NCBI RefSeq assembly: GCF_002368395.1
Contig: NZ_AP018254.1
Span: 3,472,001 to 3,536,000 of the forward strand
DNA: 64,000 nucleotides
Direction of reading: 5' to 3'
Origin: Calothrix sp. NIES-3974
GTDB lineage: Bacteria; Cyanobacteriota; Cyanobacteriia; Cyanobacteriales; Nostocaceae
Shown: piece after piece, positions 10,158 through 18,790 of the stretch
Layout of the letters: the number at the start of each line of letters is the position of its first letter
Numbering within the stretch: position 1 is the stretch's first letter
Position numbers and translations under genes: made by a program
The notes under the pieces: generated by a model
Database searches by the model: none
What the model saw: the letters and a program-made list of their open reading frames with translations, nothing else
Told to the model about the DNA's origin: nothing

Positions 10158-10191
10158 AAATTTAGCCTGGCAAAATACAATTTTTACCATT

Positions 10192-10328
10192 GTAGAGACG
10201 ACCCGATGGGTCGTCTAGATAACCCGATGGGTCGTCTAGATAACCCGATGGGTCGTCTAGATAACCCGATGGGTCGTCTAGATAACCCGATGGGTCGTCT
10301 AGATAACCCGATGGGTCGTCTCTACTAC
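10192..10328. repeat. Palindrome with core expanded into 21-bp tandem repeats (six cores)
   Basis: The sequence begins GTAGAGACG and ends CGTCTCTAC, the outer arms of the genome-wide hairpin family. Between them the core ACCCGATGGGTCGTC recurs at 10201, 10222, 10243, 10264, 10285 and 10306, each 21 bp apart and linked by TAGATA. All copies are identical. Elsewhere (24938-24963) the same palindrome has one core only. Confidence 0.92.
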
Positions 10329-10337
10329 ATCCGTTTA

Positions 10338-11528
10338 CTAGCTAGATGCAAGGACTGCTGAGGTATATTCCGACTTCACAGTTGCATAACCCCAATCCAA
10401 CCAGGGTAACAAAGCTTCAATATCAGAAGTTTCTACCGTTGCACCACCCCAAATTCGTAAACCTGGGGGTGCGGAACGGTAGGAAGCGATATCAAAAGCC
10501 ACCTGTTGTTTTTCCAGCAAACTAGATAACTTTTTGGCATATTCAGCCTGTTTTTCCGGTGCTAGGCTTTGGAACCAGGGGTCAATAATTTTTAAGCAAA
10601 TCGATGTACAAGACCGGGTTTGGGGTGTTTCCGCCAAAAAATCAGCCCAGTCACTTGTTTCCACCCATTTGCTGATTACACTCAGATTAGCTTCGCTGCG
10701 ATTGATTAATCCTGTTAAACCACCAATACTTTCTGCCCAGTTTAAACTATCTAGAGCATCTTCCACACACAACATGGAGGGTGTATTAATTGTGTCCCCC
10801 TTGAAAATTCCTTCAATTAATTTACCCTTTTTGGTGAGACGGAAAATTTTGGGAATCGGACGCTCAGGAGTATAGGTTTCTAAACGTTCTACAGCACGGG
10901 GTGATAAAACAATTACACCATGTTGGGCTTCACCACCGAGAACTTTTTGCCAAGAATAGGTGACAACATCCAATTTTGACCAGGGTATATCCATTGCAAA
11001 AACAGCCGATGTTGCGTCACAAATAGTTAAACCCCCCCGTTGCTCAGGTATCCAATCACCATTGGGAACCCGTACCCCAGAAGTTGTCCCATTCCACAAA
11101 AAGACCACATCATGGTCAAAATTCACCGTACTTAAATCCGGTAAACCACCATAATCAGCTTGGAGAACACGGGTATTCTGGAGTTTAAGTTCCTCCACCA
11201 CATCTTGAACCCATTCCTGTCCAAAACTTTCCCAAGCAAGGATATCCAGGGGAAGTTTACCAAGTAAAGACCACATCGCCATTTCCACCGCACCCGTATC
11301 GGATGCAGGAACAATACCCAAGCGGTAATCCTGGGGTACACCGAGAATTTGCTGAGAACGGTCAATCACCTCAGCAAGTTTAGCGCGTCCAGCTGGAGAA
11401 CGATGCGATCGCCCTACACAAGCATTCGCTAACGCATCCACAGTCCAACCTGGACGTTTAGCACAAGGACCAGAGGAAAAATGGGGATTATTCGGTTTTT
11501 TTGTTGGAGGAGTCAATTTATCAGTCAT
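10338..11528 (-). CDS. serC: Phosphoserine aminotransferase
   Basis: Pyridoxal-phosphate enzyme of serine biosynthesis, converting 3-phosphohydroxypyruvate and glutamate to phosphoserine and 2-oxoglutarate in the cytoplasm. The N-terminal signature [13 protein letters not shown] and the cofactor lysine in [13 protein letters not shown] (Lys195) are clear. The '[14 protein letters not shown]' stretch marks the longer, non-E. coli-type SerC branch found in cyanobacteria and some proteobacteria. The length (396) is normal for that branch. Single gene; its upstream region contains no obvious regulatory element that I can name. Confidence 0.93.
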   Translation of the reverse strand: MTDKLTPPTKKPNNPHFSSGPCAKRPGWTVDALANACVGRSHRSPAGRAKLAEVIDRSQQILGVPQDYRLGIVPASDTGAVEMAMWSLLGKLPLDILAWESFGQEWVQDVVEELKLQNTRVLQADYGGLPDLSTVNFDHDVVFLWNGTTSGVRVPNGDWIPEQRGGLTICDATSAVFAMDIPWSKLDVVTYSWQKVLGGEAQHGVIVLSPRAVERLETYTPERPIPKIFRLTKKGKLIEGIFKGDTINTPSMLCVEDALDSLNWAESIGGLTGLINRSEANLSVISKWVETSDWADFLAETPQTRSCTSICLKIIDPWFQSLAPEKQAEYAKKLSSLLEKQQVAFDIASYRSAPPGLRIWGGATVETSDIEALLPWLDWGYATVKSEYTSAVLASS

Positions 11529-11778
11529 TAATCAAATTCGCGTGTCGGCATAGGTATAGCTGCTAATCGATCCTACCGGGTTTTGTCTACACAGGATTAT
11601 TTTTTTCCCATCAACTGGGGGAACTGGGGTAGAAAATGTATCTAGATTTTGGTGAAACGGTATAACGGGTCGTCTGTACGGGAATATGAGTTATCTAGTT
11701 GCTTTGTGCTGTTATTCTGCACGCAGTCAATAAAGTAAGCTTTTTGTTTAGATAGTTAACACTCGAAGAGACATAACC

Positions 11779-11886
11779 TGGATTTCTCACGAGTAAGTTG
11801 TAAGCCTTGAGTAACGGACTGATTTTACTTCTACTTCCGTCACGGAATATTCCCTGTGAGTTTTAGGGTTTTGTGAGAAATGGGGG
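11779..11886. repeat. MITE-like element, family C, copy 1
   Basis: Left end GGATTTCTCACGAGTAAG, right end TTTTGTGAGAAATGG, so GGATTTCTCAC and GTGAGAAAT form inverted ends about 105 bp apart. The interior 'CCTTGAGTAACGGA' and 'GTGAGTTTTAGGGTT' recur at 14802, 16817 (inverted), 30823 (inverted) and, more diverged, 28676, 56561 and 58410. Confidence 0.75.
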
Positions 11887-11983
11887 GGTAATAATGCTAC
11901 ATCTCTACTGTCACCCGTCAAAAGTTAACAAACCAAGAGAGAAATATATCAACACGCAAATAGCTAGCTATTTAGCTCCTTTC

Positions 11984-12017
11984 AAATCCAAAATCCAAAA
12001 TCCAAAATCCAAAATCC
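11984..12017. repeat. Heptamer STRR (CCAAAAT)n
   Basis: About four to five tandem CCAAAAT units. Similar runs are at 16938-16970, 17034-17065, 22123-22148, 39555-39583 and 61996-62020. Heptanucleotide repeats of this kind are a known feature of heterocystous cyanobacterial genomes. Confidence 0.85.
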
Positions 12018-12019
12018 CT

Positions 12020-12397
12020 TTAGTCCTCATCCAGGGGTAAACCAGCACGAACTTTGCCTTTTGCGAAGAAGCGACCAAATTGGAGTTCGTATACTTCGTC
12101 TTCATCTTGGGTTTCGACGACTAAATCGGAGCGAGCATAGCTGACACAAAGTAAAGCATATCCCTTTTGTCGAAGTTCTGGAGACAATCCAATGGCTTCA
12201 GGTTGATAGATTTCCCCCGACAGGACTCGAACTGCACAGGTAGTACATGCACCGTTACGACAGGAAAAAGGTAGTTCCTTACCGTTATTTTCGGCTGTAT
12301 GCAGGATGTAGCGGTCTTCTGGGACTTGGAAGGTATGCTCAATATTGCGAGCGCGATCGCGAACTGTCACGGTATGCATGGGTGAAATTGTTGACAT
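12020..12397 (-). CDS. [2Fe-2S] plant-type ferredoxin with C-terminal extension
   Basis: Soluble electron carrier. From the MSTISPM start it is 125 residues, with cluster ligands Cys46, Cys51, Cys54 and Cys84 in the C-x4-C-x2-C...C spacing of plant-type ferredoxins. About 30 residues beyond the usual end form an acidic then mixed tail (TQDEDEVYELQFGRFF), which separates it from the main photosynthetic ferredoxin PetF (about 98 residues). An upstream in-frame start at 12421 is possible but adds nothing conserved. Partner enzyme unknown; no redox operon around it. The adjacent tRNA is transcribed away from it. Confidence 0.9.
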   Translation of the reverse strand: MSTISPMHTVTVRDRARNIEHTFQVPEDRYILHTAENNGKELPFSCRNGACTTCAVRVLSGEIYQPEAIGLSPELRQKGYALLCVSYARSDLVVETQDEDEVYELQFGRFFAKGKVRAGLPLDED

Positions 12398-12488
12398 AGC
12401 TAGGACTAAATTCCTCAACAAAAAATTTTTTGGATATTTCTTTGCAGTTTATAAAATTCCATTGTAAGATGGAAACTTGTGACGACCT

Positions 12489-12575
12489 GGAGAGATGGCC
12501 GAGTGGTTGAAGGCGCAGCACTGGAAATGCTGTTTAGGGGAAACTCTAACGAGGGTTCGAATCCCTCTCTCTCCG
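12489..12575 (+). tRNA. tRNA-Ser (anticodon GGA)
   Basis: An 87-nt cloverleaf with a long variable arm. The acceptor GGAGAGA pairs with TCTCTCC, followed by discriminator G. The anticodon stem CAGCA/TGCTG encloses loop CTGGAAA, giving anticodon GGA, which reads serine codons UCC and UCU. The T-arm is GAGGG TTCGAAT CCCTC. CCA is not encoded, as is common in cyanobacteria. Confidence 0.97.
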
Positions 12576-12899
12576 TTCAAACCCTACAGAATTCAGAATT
12601 CCAGCAATTCCCACACAAGCATGGAACCCTCACTATAATATTGCAAAATGGTTTCAGCTTTGGTTTAATAGGCTATTTTCACCCTTTCCCAATGCTTTGA
12701 GGATACCTTCGGGAGGTTTAGCAGAGCTTCACCCTACCAGAAGGCTTCCGTCTATAGGGATAGCAAGTACTGAGTAGGAGATGCTTACGGAAGCAGGGAA
12801 GAAAATTTATTAACATTTTTATCAAATAGACTACAGCCTACTCCCCACTCCCTATCAAGTCTATTTACAGAAAAGAAAATATCGCTCAGGAAAGGAAAA
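12576..12899. other. Spacer downstream of tRNA-Ser
   Basis: No gene. It contains short inverted words such as CTTCGGGAGG and GAAGGCTTCCGTC, and a CTACTCCCCACTCCCT tract just before the epimerase gene. Confidence 0.4.
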
Positions 12900-13904
12900 A
12901 TGAATATTGTTGTCACCGGGGGAACGGGTTTTCTAGGAGAAAAATTAGCCCAGCGCTTAGTGAAAAATGGGTCTAATGTCACCGTAATTGGACGAAATCA
13001 GAATATTGGTAAATATCTCCAATCCCAGGGAATCAGGTTTTTAAAAACCAACTTAGAAGACCAACAAGCCGTCATTTCTGCCTGTAAAAATGCCGATTAT
13101 ATTTTTCATTGTGGTGCATTATCTTCCCCTTGGGGTCGGTACATAGATTTTTATCACGCTAATATTCTGGGAACACGTCATATTATTCAAGCTTGTCAAA
13201 CCCATGCAATTAAACGTTTAATATATGTTTCCACCCCCAGCGTATATTTTGATTTCTCCCATCGATTAAATATCAAAGAAACTGATTATCTCACCTCCAA
13301 ACCCGCTAATCACTATGTGGCAACAAAATTAATCGCTGAACAAGAAATAACCAAAGCTCATCAACAAGGTTTACCTGTTATTTCTATCCGTCCCCGTGCC
13401 ATATTTGGTCCTGGGGATACAACTATTTTACCACGTCTACTCAAAGCTAATTTCCGAACTGGAATCCCCCTAATTAATCAGGGACAAGCATTAATCGATA
13501 TGACCTATGTTGAGAATGTTGTTGATGCTTTACTTTTGTGTCAATCTGCACCAAACCATTTATTAGGACGTATATTTAATATTACCAATGGTCAGCCCAT
13601 GTACTTGCTAGATTTATTAGCAATGCTGGCTCAAAAATTAGAATGTCAATTAAAACTGAAAAAATTAAATTATCACTTTGCCTATTCTCTAGCTCAAGTA
13701 ATGGAAATTTTATCAAAAAGCCTTTTGAATCACCGTGAACCCATTCTTACCCGTTACACTGTCGGTGTATTATCCTTCAGCCAAACCCTAGATATTACCT
13801 CAGCCAAAGTTGAATTAGGTTATCAACCCCGTATCGATATAGAACAAGGATTAAATTCATTCTGTCAATGGTGGAAATCACAAAATGCTTCCTGTTCCAG
13901 TTAA
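12900..13904 (+). CDS. NAD(P)-dependent epimerase / 3-beta-hydroxysteroid-dehydrogenase-like protein
   Basis: Extended short-chain dehydrogenase. The cofactor motif TGGTGFLG is at residues 6-13, and the catalytic pair Tyr139/Lys143 is in HYVATK with the upstream serine in STPSVYF. The 334-residue length and the 'RPRAIFGPGD' region fit the 3-beta-HSD-like branch, which also contains OleD of long-chain olefin synthesis. The stop overlaps the start of the MBL hydrolase gene by 20 bases, so the two are translationally coupled. No OleA- or OleC-like gene is in the window, so the pathway remains open; a lipid, polyketide or sterol-like ketone is a reasonable guess for the substrate, not more. Confidence 0.85.
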   Translation: MNIVVTGGTGFLGEKLAQRLVKNGSNVTVIGRNQNIGKYLQSQGIRFLKTNLEDQQAVISACKNADYIFHCGALSSPWGRYIDFYHANILGTRHIIQACQTHAIKRLIYVSTPSVYFDFSHRLNIKETDYLTSKPANHYVATKLIAEQEITKAHQQGLPVISIRPRAIFGPGDTTILPRLLKANFRTGIPLINQGQALIDMTYVENVVDALLLCQSAPNHLLGRIFNITNGQPMYLLDLLAMLAQKLECQLKLKKLNYHFAYSLAQVMEILSKSLLNHREPILTRYTVGVLSFSQTLDITSAKVELGYQPRIDIEQGLNSFCQWWKSQNASCSS

Positions 13905-14724
13905 ATTTTTTCAAGCCGGATATTGCACCCATCCGGAAGCAATCGTCATGCGTGGAGGAAAGTGGAAAATAGCCAATTTTCCAGCAATCTTTGCCCTCAT
14001 TATCCATCCTCAACAAGGTGCTATCCTATATGACACCGGATACTCACAAAGGTTCTTTGAGGAAACTCGAACTTTCCCCAATCGTTTATATGCCATGATT
14101 ACTCCTGTATATCTCCAACCAGGAGAAAATCCCGCATCCCAATTAGAAAAATATGGAATTAAACCAACGGAAATCAAATATATTATTATTTCTCACTTCC
14201 ATGCTGACCATGTAGGTGGTTTATGGGAATTTCCCAATGCACAATTTATGTGTTTTCAATCAGCTTACAATGCGGTCAAAAATCTCCGGGGATGGAATGC
14301 AGTTAAAGCTGGTTTTTTACCCGGTTTAATTCCCGATAATTTTCCCGAAAGAGTTATCTACGTTGAAGATACCAAGAATATCCAACTACCCCCCGATTTT
14401 TCACCTTTTATAACCGGGTTTGACATCTTTGCTGACAATAGTTTAATAGCAGTGGAATTACCTGGTCATGCAACAGGACAATTAGGATTAATTTTGACAG
14501 ATACCCACCACCAAAAATATTTTTTAATTGCAGATGCTTGTTGGTTAAGTCGTGCATATCAAGAATTTATTCAACCACAAAAAATAGCTACTATTTTATT
14601 TGCTGATTCCCAGCAATATACAGATACATTATATAAACTACATATCCTGCACCAAAATAATCCCCATCTGAAAATAATGCCTACCCATTGTGCAGAATCT
14701 TGGAAACAGTTCGGTTTAATTTAG
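13885..14724 (+). CDS. MBL-fold metallo-hydrolase
   Basis: Metallo-beta-lactamase-fold hydrolase, likely cytoplasmic. The metal motif HFHADH is at residues 104-109 (His104, His106, Asp108, His109). Later ligands are plausible at the histidine of ELPGHATGQ and the aspartate of FLIADACW. The length (279) suits a lactonase- or thioesterase-like member. It overlaps the preceding dehydrogenase gene by 20 bases, pointing to one transcript and joint action on one metabolite. Family relatives include acyl-homoserine-lactone lactonases, but sequence alone does not support quorum quenching. Confidence 0.85.
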   Translation: MLPVPVKFFQAGYCTHPEAIVMRGGKWKIANFPAIFALIIHPQQGAILYDTGYSQRFFEETRTFPNRLYAMITPVYLQPGENPASQLEKYGIKPTEIKYIIISHFHADHVGGLWEFPNAQFMCFQSAYNAVKNLRGWNAVKAGFLPGLIPDNFPERVIYVEDTKNIQLPPDFSPFITGFDIFADNSLIAVELPGHATGQLGLILTDTHHQKYFLIADACWLSRAYQEFIQPQKIATILFADSQQYTDTLYKLHILHQNNPHLKIMPTHCAESWKQFGLI

Positions 14725-14743
14725 ATTGTAGTAGGGAATCGGG

Positions 14744-14767
14744 ACAGACGCGACTTGTCGCGTCTGT
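14744..14767. repeat. GACGCG-family palindrome
   Basis: Arms ACAGACGCGAC and GTCGCGTCTGT with a TT loop. It belongs to the same family as the palindromes at 38619-38640 and 47585-47604. Confidence 0.8.
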
Positions 14768-14801
14768 TTATAAGGACAAATATACCGTTTGAGGCTATTC
14801 C

Positions 14802-14893
14802 TGGATTTCTCACGAGTAAATTTTAAGCCTTGAGTAACGGATTGATTTTCCTTCTACTCCCTGTGAGTTTTAGGGTTGTGTGAGAAATGCGGA
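14802..14893. repeat. MITE-like element, family C, copy 2
   Basis: Same ends as the copy at 11779 (GGATTTCTCACGAGTAA on the left and GTGTGAGAAATGCGG on the right) and a nearly identical interior with a shorter middle. Confidence 0.75.
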
Positions 14894-15175
14894 TTTTGTC
14901 ATTGCGTAGACGCGTAGCGGATCGACCGTAGGGTTGCAACGTAGCGATCGCAAAATCCATCACTCCGAACGAGTCCATCGATTGTTGAAGGTCGTGCTTC
15001 CCATACAATGATTATTTTTTCACCCAGCAATAAAAGCTGGGATGCACCCCAAGTCAAGTTTGAAAATATTTACTAATTCCCGTATTTTTGCTGAGATTTT
15101 ATTCTAGAGAATGAGGAATAATAATTTTTAAAAACAAGCTTAATTCAATACTATTCTAGTCAATTATCCCAAATA

Positions 15176-15283
15176 TACCGCAGTCCTAAATAATTTGTGA
15201 CATCTTACATATAGGGTTGTTGACGGTTAACAGTCACCAGTCAACGACACGCTATTTTTCACTACTCAAGTCTAATTGCTATA
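15176..15283. repeat. MITE-like element, family B, copy 2 (inverted)
   Basis: Inverted relative to 4641-4762: ACCGCAGTCC at the left, then TTGACGGTTAACAGTCACCA, and TCTAATTGCTATA at the right. It overlaps the spurious TTG-started extension of the PLD reading frame. Confidence 0.7.
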
Positions 15284-15306
15284 TACTGATTTCTGTAATA
15301 AATATT

Positions 15307-16773
15307 GTGCATTATTACCATTTATTTTCACGGGTATTTTTACTATTTACTCTGACTACAATTCTAGTCGGGTGTCAAGCGGCAAAATCTAATATTCAGA
15401 GAGAAAAGTCATTACCACAAGATAAATTTATTCAAGTTTATTTTAATCACTCTGCTGCATCTCAATATCAAGACCCATACCGAAAAAAGACGCGATTAGG
15501 GGATGATTTAGAACAGCAAATTATCAATACGATTAATAGGGCAGAAAAAACTATTGATATAGCAGTTCAGGAATTACGTTTACCCCGAATTGCTCAAGCA
15601 TTAGTGGATAAGCAAAAACAAGGAGTTAAAATCCGGGTAATTTTAGAAAATAACTACAGTCGTCCTGCAAGTAGTTTTAGTTTAGCAGAAATCAAAAAAA
15701 TGCCGGAGCGGGAACGCACAAGATATCAAGAATACCGACATTTTATTGATATAAATAAAGATGGTAAATTAAGTCAAGGGGAAATTAATCAACGGGATGC
15801 ATTAGTCATAATAGCTAATGCTAAAATCCCTGGAATTGATGATACTGGTGATGGTAGTAAAGGCAGTGGATTAATGCATCATAAATTTGTCGTGGTAGAT
15901 AATCGCTTTGTGGTTGTTACTTCTGCTAACTTTACCATGAGTGATGTACATGGTGACTATGGTAAACCTGGTAATTCTTCATCGAAAGCAGCAAATTTAA
16001 ATTCCCAGAGTTTAGGAAATGCGAATAATTTAGTAATTATTGATAATGTCGAAGTCGCTGATATTTTTCGACAAGAATTTGATTTAATGTGGGGAACGGG
16101 AATTAGGGGAAATTATAAAAGTAAATTTGGTTTGCAAAAACCCTTCCGTCCTCCGCAAACAATTCAAGTTGGTAATAATGTGGTGACAATTAACTTTTCT
16201 CCTATTTCTCCAACTCAACCCTGGGAGAGTTCCAGTAATGGCTTAATTGCACGCAAATTAGAGAAGGCAAATAAATCGATTGATTTAGCATTATTTGTTT
16301 TTTCCGAACAAAGATTAGCTGATAGTTTGCAGTATAAGCATCAACAAAATGTGAGAATTAGGGCTTTATTTGAACCTTCCTTTGCGTTTCGTTACTACAG
16401 TGAAGCGCTAGACTTATTGGGGGTTGCTCGTAGTCATAAATGTCAGTATGAACCCGATAATCGTCCCTGGTCAACACCAGCTACGGTTGCAATCCCGCAA
16501 CTTGCACGAGGTGATTTATTGCACCATAAATTTGCGGTGATTGATAATCAAACGGTGATTACGGGTTCCCATAATTGGTCAGCAGCAGCTAATCACAATA
16601 ATGATGAAACAGTAGTAATTATGAAAAATCCTGTTGTTGCTGCCCATTTTAGCCAAGAAATCGAGCGTTTATATGGCAACTCAAAACCTGGATTACCCGA
16701 TAAAGTCAAAGCTAGAATTGCAGCAGAAAAACAAAAATGTCCGCAAATTCAGAGAGTGGGGAGTAGAGAGTAG
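15307..16773 (+). CDS. Phospholipase D-family lipoprotein with EF-hand loop
   Basis: Predicted phosphodiesterase or nuclease exported as a lipoprotein. From the GTG at 15307 the protein starts MHYYHLF and reaches a lipobox, ILVGC. I chose this start because the longer frame from 15217 translates a dispersed repeat. Two HKD motifs are complete: His191/Lys193/Asp198 and His406/Lys408/Asp413, the second followed by GSHNWS. Before the first HKD, residues 148-159 form a canonical EF-hand loop with Asp148, Asn150, Asp152, Lys154, Ser156 and Glu159, suggesting calcium binding. Two-HKD proteins of this size can act on phospholipids or nucleic acids. Single gene. Confidence 0.87.
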   Translation: MHYYHLFSRVFLLFTLTTILVGCQAAKSNIQREKSLPQDKFIQVYFNHSAASQYQDPYRKKTRLGDDLEQQIINTINRAEKTIDIAVQELRLPRIAQALVDKQKQGVKIRVILENNYSRPASSFSLAEIKKMPERERTRYQEYRHFIDINKDGKLSQGEINQRDALVIIANAKIPGIDDTGDGSKGSGLMHHKFVVVDNRFVVVTSANFTMSDVHGDYGKPGNSSSKAANLNSQSLGNANNLVIIDNVEVADIFRQEFDLMWGTGIRGNYKSKFGLQKPFRPPQTIQVGNNVVTINFSPISPTQPWESSSNGLIARKLEKANKSIDLALFVFSEQRLADSLQYKHQQNVRIRALFEPSFAFRYYSEALDLLGVARSHKCQYEPDNRPWSTPATVAIPQLARGDLLHHKFAVIDNQTVITGSHNWSAAANHNNDETVVIMKNPVVAAHFSQEIERLYGNSKPGLPDKVKARIAAEKQKCPQIQRVGSRE

Positions 16774-17066
16774 TTCACCTTCTGCACTTTAAGCCAACAA
16801 TCAATTTCCCATAACCCGCATTTCTCACAAAACCCTAAAACCCACAGGGAATAGGGAATGGGGAGTAGGGAGTAGTCAGAAAATCAATCCGTTACTCAAG
16901 GCTTACAACTTACTCGTGAGAAATCCAGGATAAGGGTAATCCAAAATCCATAATCCAAAATCCAAAATCATAATATGCAGCGATATTATTCACCTTCTGC
17001 ACTGTAACCCAACAATCAATTTCCCATAAGGGTAATCCAAAATCCAAAATCCAAAATCCAAAATCG
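16774..17066. repeat. Spacer with family C element and two heptamer STRRs
   Basis: An inverted family C element spans about 16817-16930 (CATTTCTCACAAAACCC to ACTCGTGAGAAATCC). CCAAAAT runs lie at 16938-16970 and 17034-17065; the latter touches the stop codon of the next gene. A 40-base phrase (TTCACCTTCTGCACT and TTTCCCATAA) occurs at both 16776 and 16990, flanking the element. Confidence 0.75.
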
Positions 17067-17954
17067 TTAGATTTCAGCCATTGCTCGTTCAATTAAACGT
17101 CTAGCTAAGGATTGGGTTCCGGTGTGTTCGTAGTAGTTGGTGGACACGTCGATAAATGCGGCTAAGTAGTCAAGTTTATCATCGGTGATATCCACAAATT
17201 TCCGAATGTTACCCAGAACTTTGTCGGGTGTGAGATTATGGGTTGTGACTAATCCACCCATCCAACCTTTTACTGAGTCAAAACTTTGACCAATAAAATC
17301 AAGTTTTCCAGCAGAATTATTGCCGGGAATCTCATCGCGCATGGAGCTAAAGGTGGAATTTTGTTCTAGTTCCTGGGGTGTTAAACCTCCAATGACATCA
17401 GTAGCTTTGCGGATAAAGTCTGGTCCAAGGGGTATTAAACCGTCAAAACATACTAAAGCAGCCATGCGAATTAGGGCTTCACTACTATATTCCCCTAATG
17501 CGGCGACAAAATCACCAATGCTATCACCAGGAATACCATTAATTTTACAAAAGGCAACTAATTCTGCAACCAACTTGAGGGTTAAATCAATGGTTTGAGC
17601 TTTATCAGCTTTGGGTGTCACCTTATTCAAAAATCCTAAAAAAGAAATACTTTCACCAATTTTATTCGCTAACGCTGCTGCTGCTAATGCTTTATCTGTG
17701 CTATCAACGGTTTGATACAACCACATCGCGGTTTGATAACCTTGGGATTTATCATTGTATAGGGTGATTGCACGTTCACCAATTTGTTGAATTAAAGCTT
17801 CGTCAGATTCCCCGGTCACGGTTTTAATGGTGTTGACAAAACCCACCGTATTTTTCCATTGTCCCGGTGCAATAAAATCGAGGGAATTTAGCAGGGATAC
17901 GGTTAATCCACTGGTGGGTAACTCATCAACCAGTTGAAATATTGGTTTGCTCAC
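17067..17954 (-). CDS. Conserved hypothetical protein, all-helical
   Basis: I do not recognise a named family. The 295-residue protein has no signal peptide or membrane segment and is predicted to be mostly helical, with a composition typical of a soluble cytoplasmic protein. It shows no catalytic motif that I can identify. Start ATG at 17954 has a purine-rich upstream tract (ACGAGGACGAGAC). The stop codon abuts a CCAAAAT repeat, so the C-terminus may be shaped by that repeat. Codon use and HIP1 density are like the neighbours, so it is a resident gene rather than a recent arrival. Confidence 0.75.
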   Translation of the reverse strand: MSKPIFQLVDELPTSGLTVSLLNSLDFIAPGQWKNTVGFVNTIKTVTGESDEALIQQIGERAITLYNDKSQGYQTAMWLYQTVDSTDKALAAAALANKIGESISFLGFLNKVTPKADKAQTIDLTLKLVAELVAFCKINGIPGDSIGDFVAALGEYSSEALIRMAALVCFDGLIPLGPDFIRKATDVIGGLTPQELEQNSTFSSMRDEIPGNNSAGKLDFIGQSFDSVKGWMGGLVTTHNLTPDKVLGNIRKFVDITDDKLDYLAAFIDVSTNYYEHTGTQSLARRLIERAMAEI

Positions 17955-18067
17955 AGTCTCGTCCTCGTTATCAATAAATATGCAATTTGTTAACTGTTAA
18001 CTGCTAACCGCTAAGTGTCAAATAACTTTCAGGGAATTGGGATTAATTACCTGTTTCCGATGTATGT

Positions 18068-18577
18068 CTATGATTTCAAATTGGCTATCCCACTGAGATT
18101 AAATTTACCTAACCATTCAGCGCGATCGCTTGCTGTAAATGATGGGTCTACAGAGCGAGCTGTCACCTGATAGCGATTACCAACTAGTATACTTGTTTGG
18201 GTATTACCAGTTTGAACTGCGGGGTATCCAGCAATTTTTTTGTCGCTGTTGGCATATTTGGCGGCTGCGGTTGGTACACTGGATGTGTCGGATACGGATA
18301 ATTGAGCGACCACTTTACCGTCTTTTTTGAGATTAGCTTGAGCAAAGCCTTTTTTCTCCTGGGTAAATACCCGCTCAAAACCAGATTGGGAATTGGGGAA
18401 ATATTTGTTAAAACTACCACCTTGGGTCGCGCTTTTATCGACAGCTTGTACACCCCGTTGGGTTTCTTGCTGGACTTGATCAAATCTTCCCGGTGCTTGG
18501 GTAGCACAAGCGGTAGTGAATAATACAAGCGAGAGCAGTAGAGCTACCATCACTCGACGTATACGCGGAAAAATCAT
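18068..18577 (-). CDS. Putative lipoprotein, conserved in cyanobacteria
   Basis: Exported lipoprotein of 169 residues. The signal peptide (RIRRVMVALLLSLVLF) ends in the lipobox TTAC with Cys24 as the modified residue. The mature protein starts with a Gln/Thr-rich helical stretch (about 30-55) and continues as a small mixed domain with no catalytic motif that I can name. It is followed by the helical 295-residue protein gene in the same orientation, 113 bp away, which may be co-transcribed. Function unknown. Confidence 0.8.
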   Translation of the reverse strand: MIFPRIRRVMVALLLSLVLFTTACATQAPGRFDQVQQETQRGVQAVDKSATQGGSFNKYFPNSQSGFERVFTQEKKGFAQANLKKDGKVVAQLSVSDTSSVPTAAAKYANSDKKIAGYPAVQTGNTQTSILVGNRYQVTARSVDPSFTASDRAEWLGKFNLSGIANLKS

Positions 18578-18790
18578 TGGCTACTTCTCCTGAGAATCGA
18601 AATACAGCTTTCAGATCAAAACACCATCTTGAATTTAACCAGTAGACCTGGAATATTGCTCACTCTGTAGACACAACTATACATTTATTTAAGTAATGTG
18701 CTGTTTGCGTATTTGTTCTGGTGAATACAGGGAGTGGGGAATGGGGAGTTGGGAGTAGTGGATAATGTATTGCAGAGTTTCTTAAATCCA

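Larger units (their letters stand above)
11529..12019. other. Non-coding stretch with family C repeat and heptamer STRR
   Basis: Contains a family C element at about 11779-11886 and a run of CCAAAAT heptamers at 11984-12017. In between are fragments such as ATGCTACATCTCTACTG from the palindrome family. No gene is seen. Confidence 0.6.
14725..15306. other. Non-coding stretch packed with three repeat types
   Basis: Holds a palindrome at 14744-14767 (ACAGACGCGAC/GTCGCGTCTGT), a family C element at 14802-14893, a degenerate GC-rich palindromic element near 14898-14960 (TTGCGTAGACGCGTAGCGG), and a family B element at 15176-15283. No gene is seen. The last element runs under the apparent 5' extension of the next reading frame. 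Confidence 0.7.

Noticed and set aside
15217-15306. 30-codon N-terminal extension of the PLD gene
   Set aside because: It translates a dispersed repeat also found at 4641 and 22211, so it is not likely to be protein.
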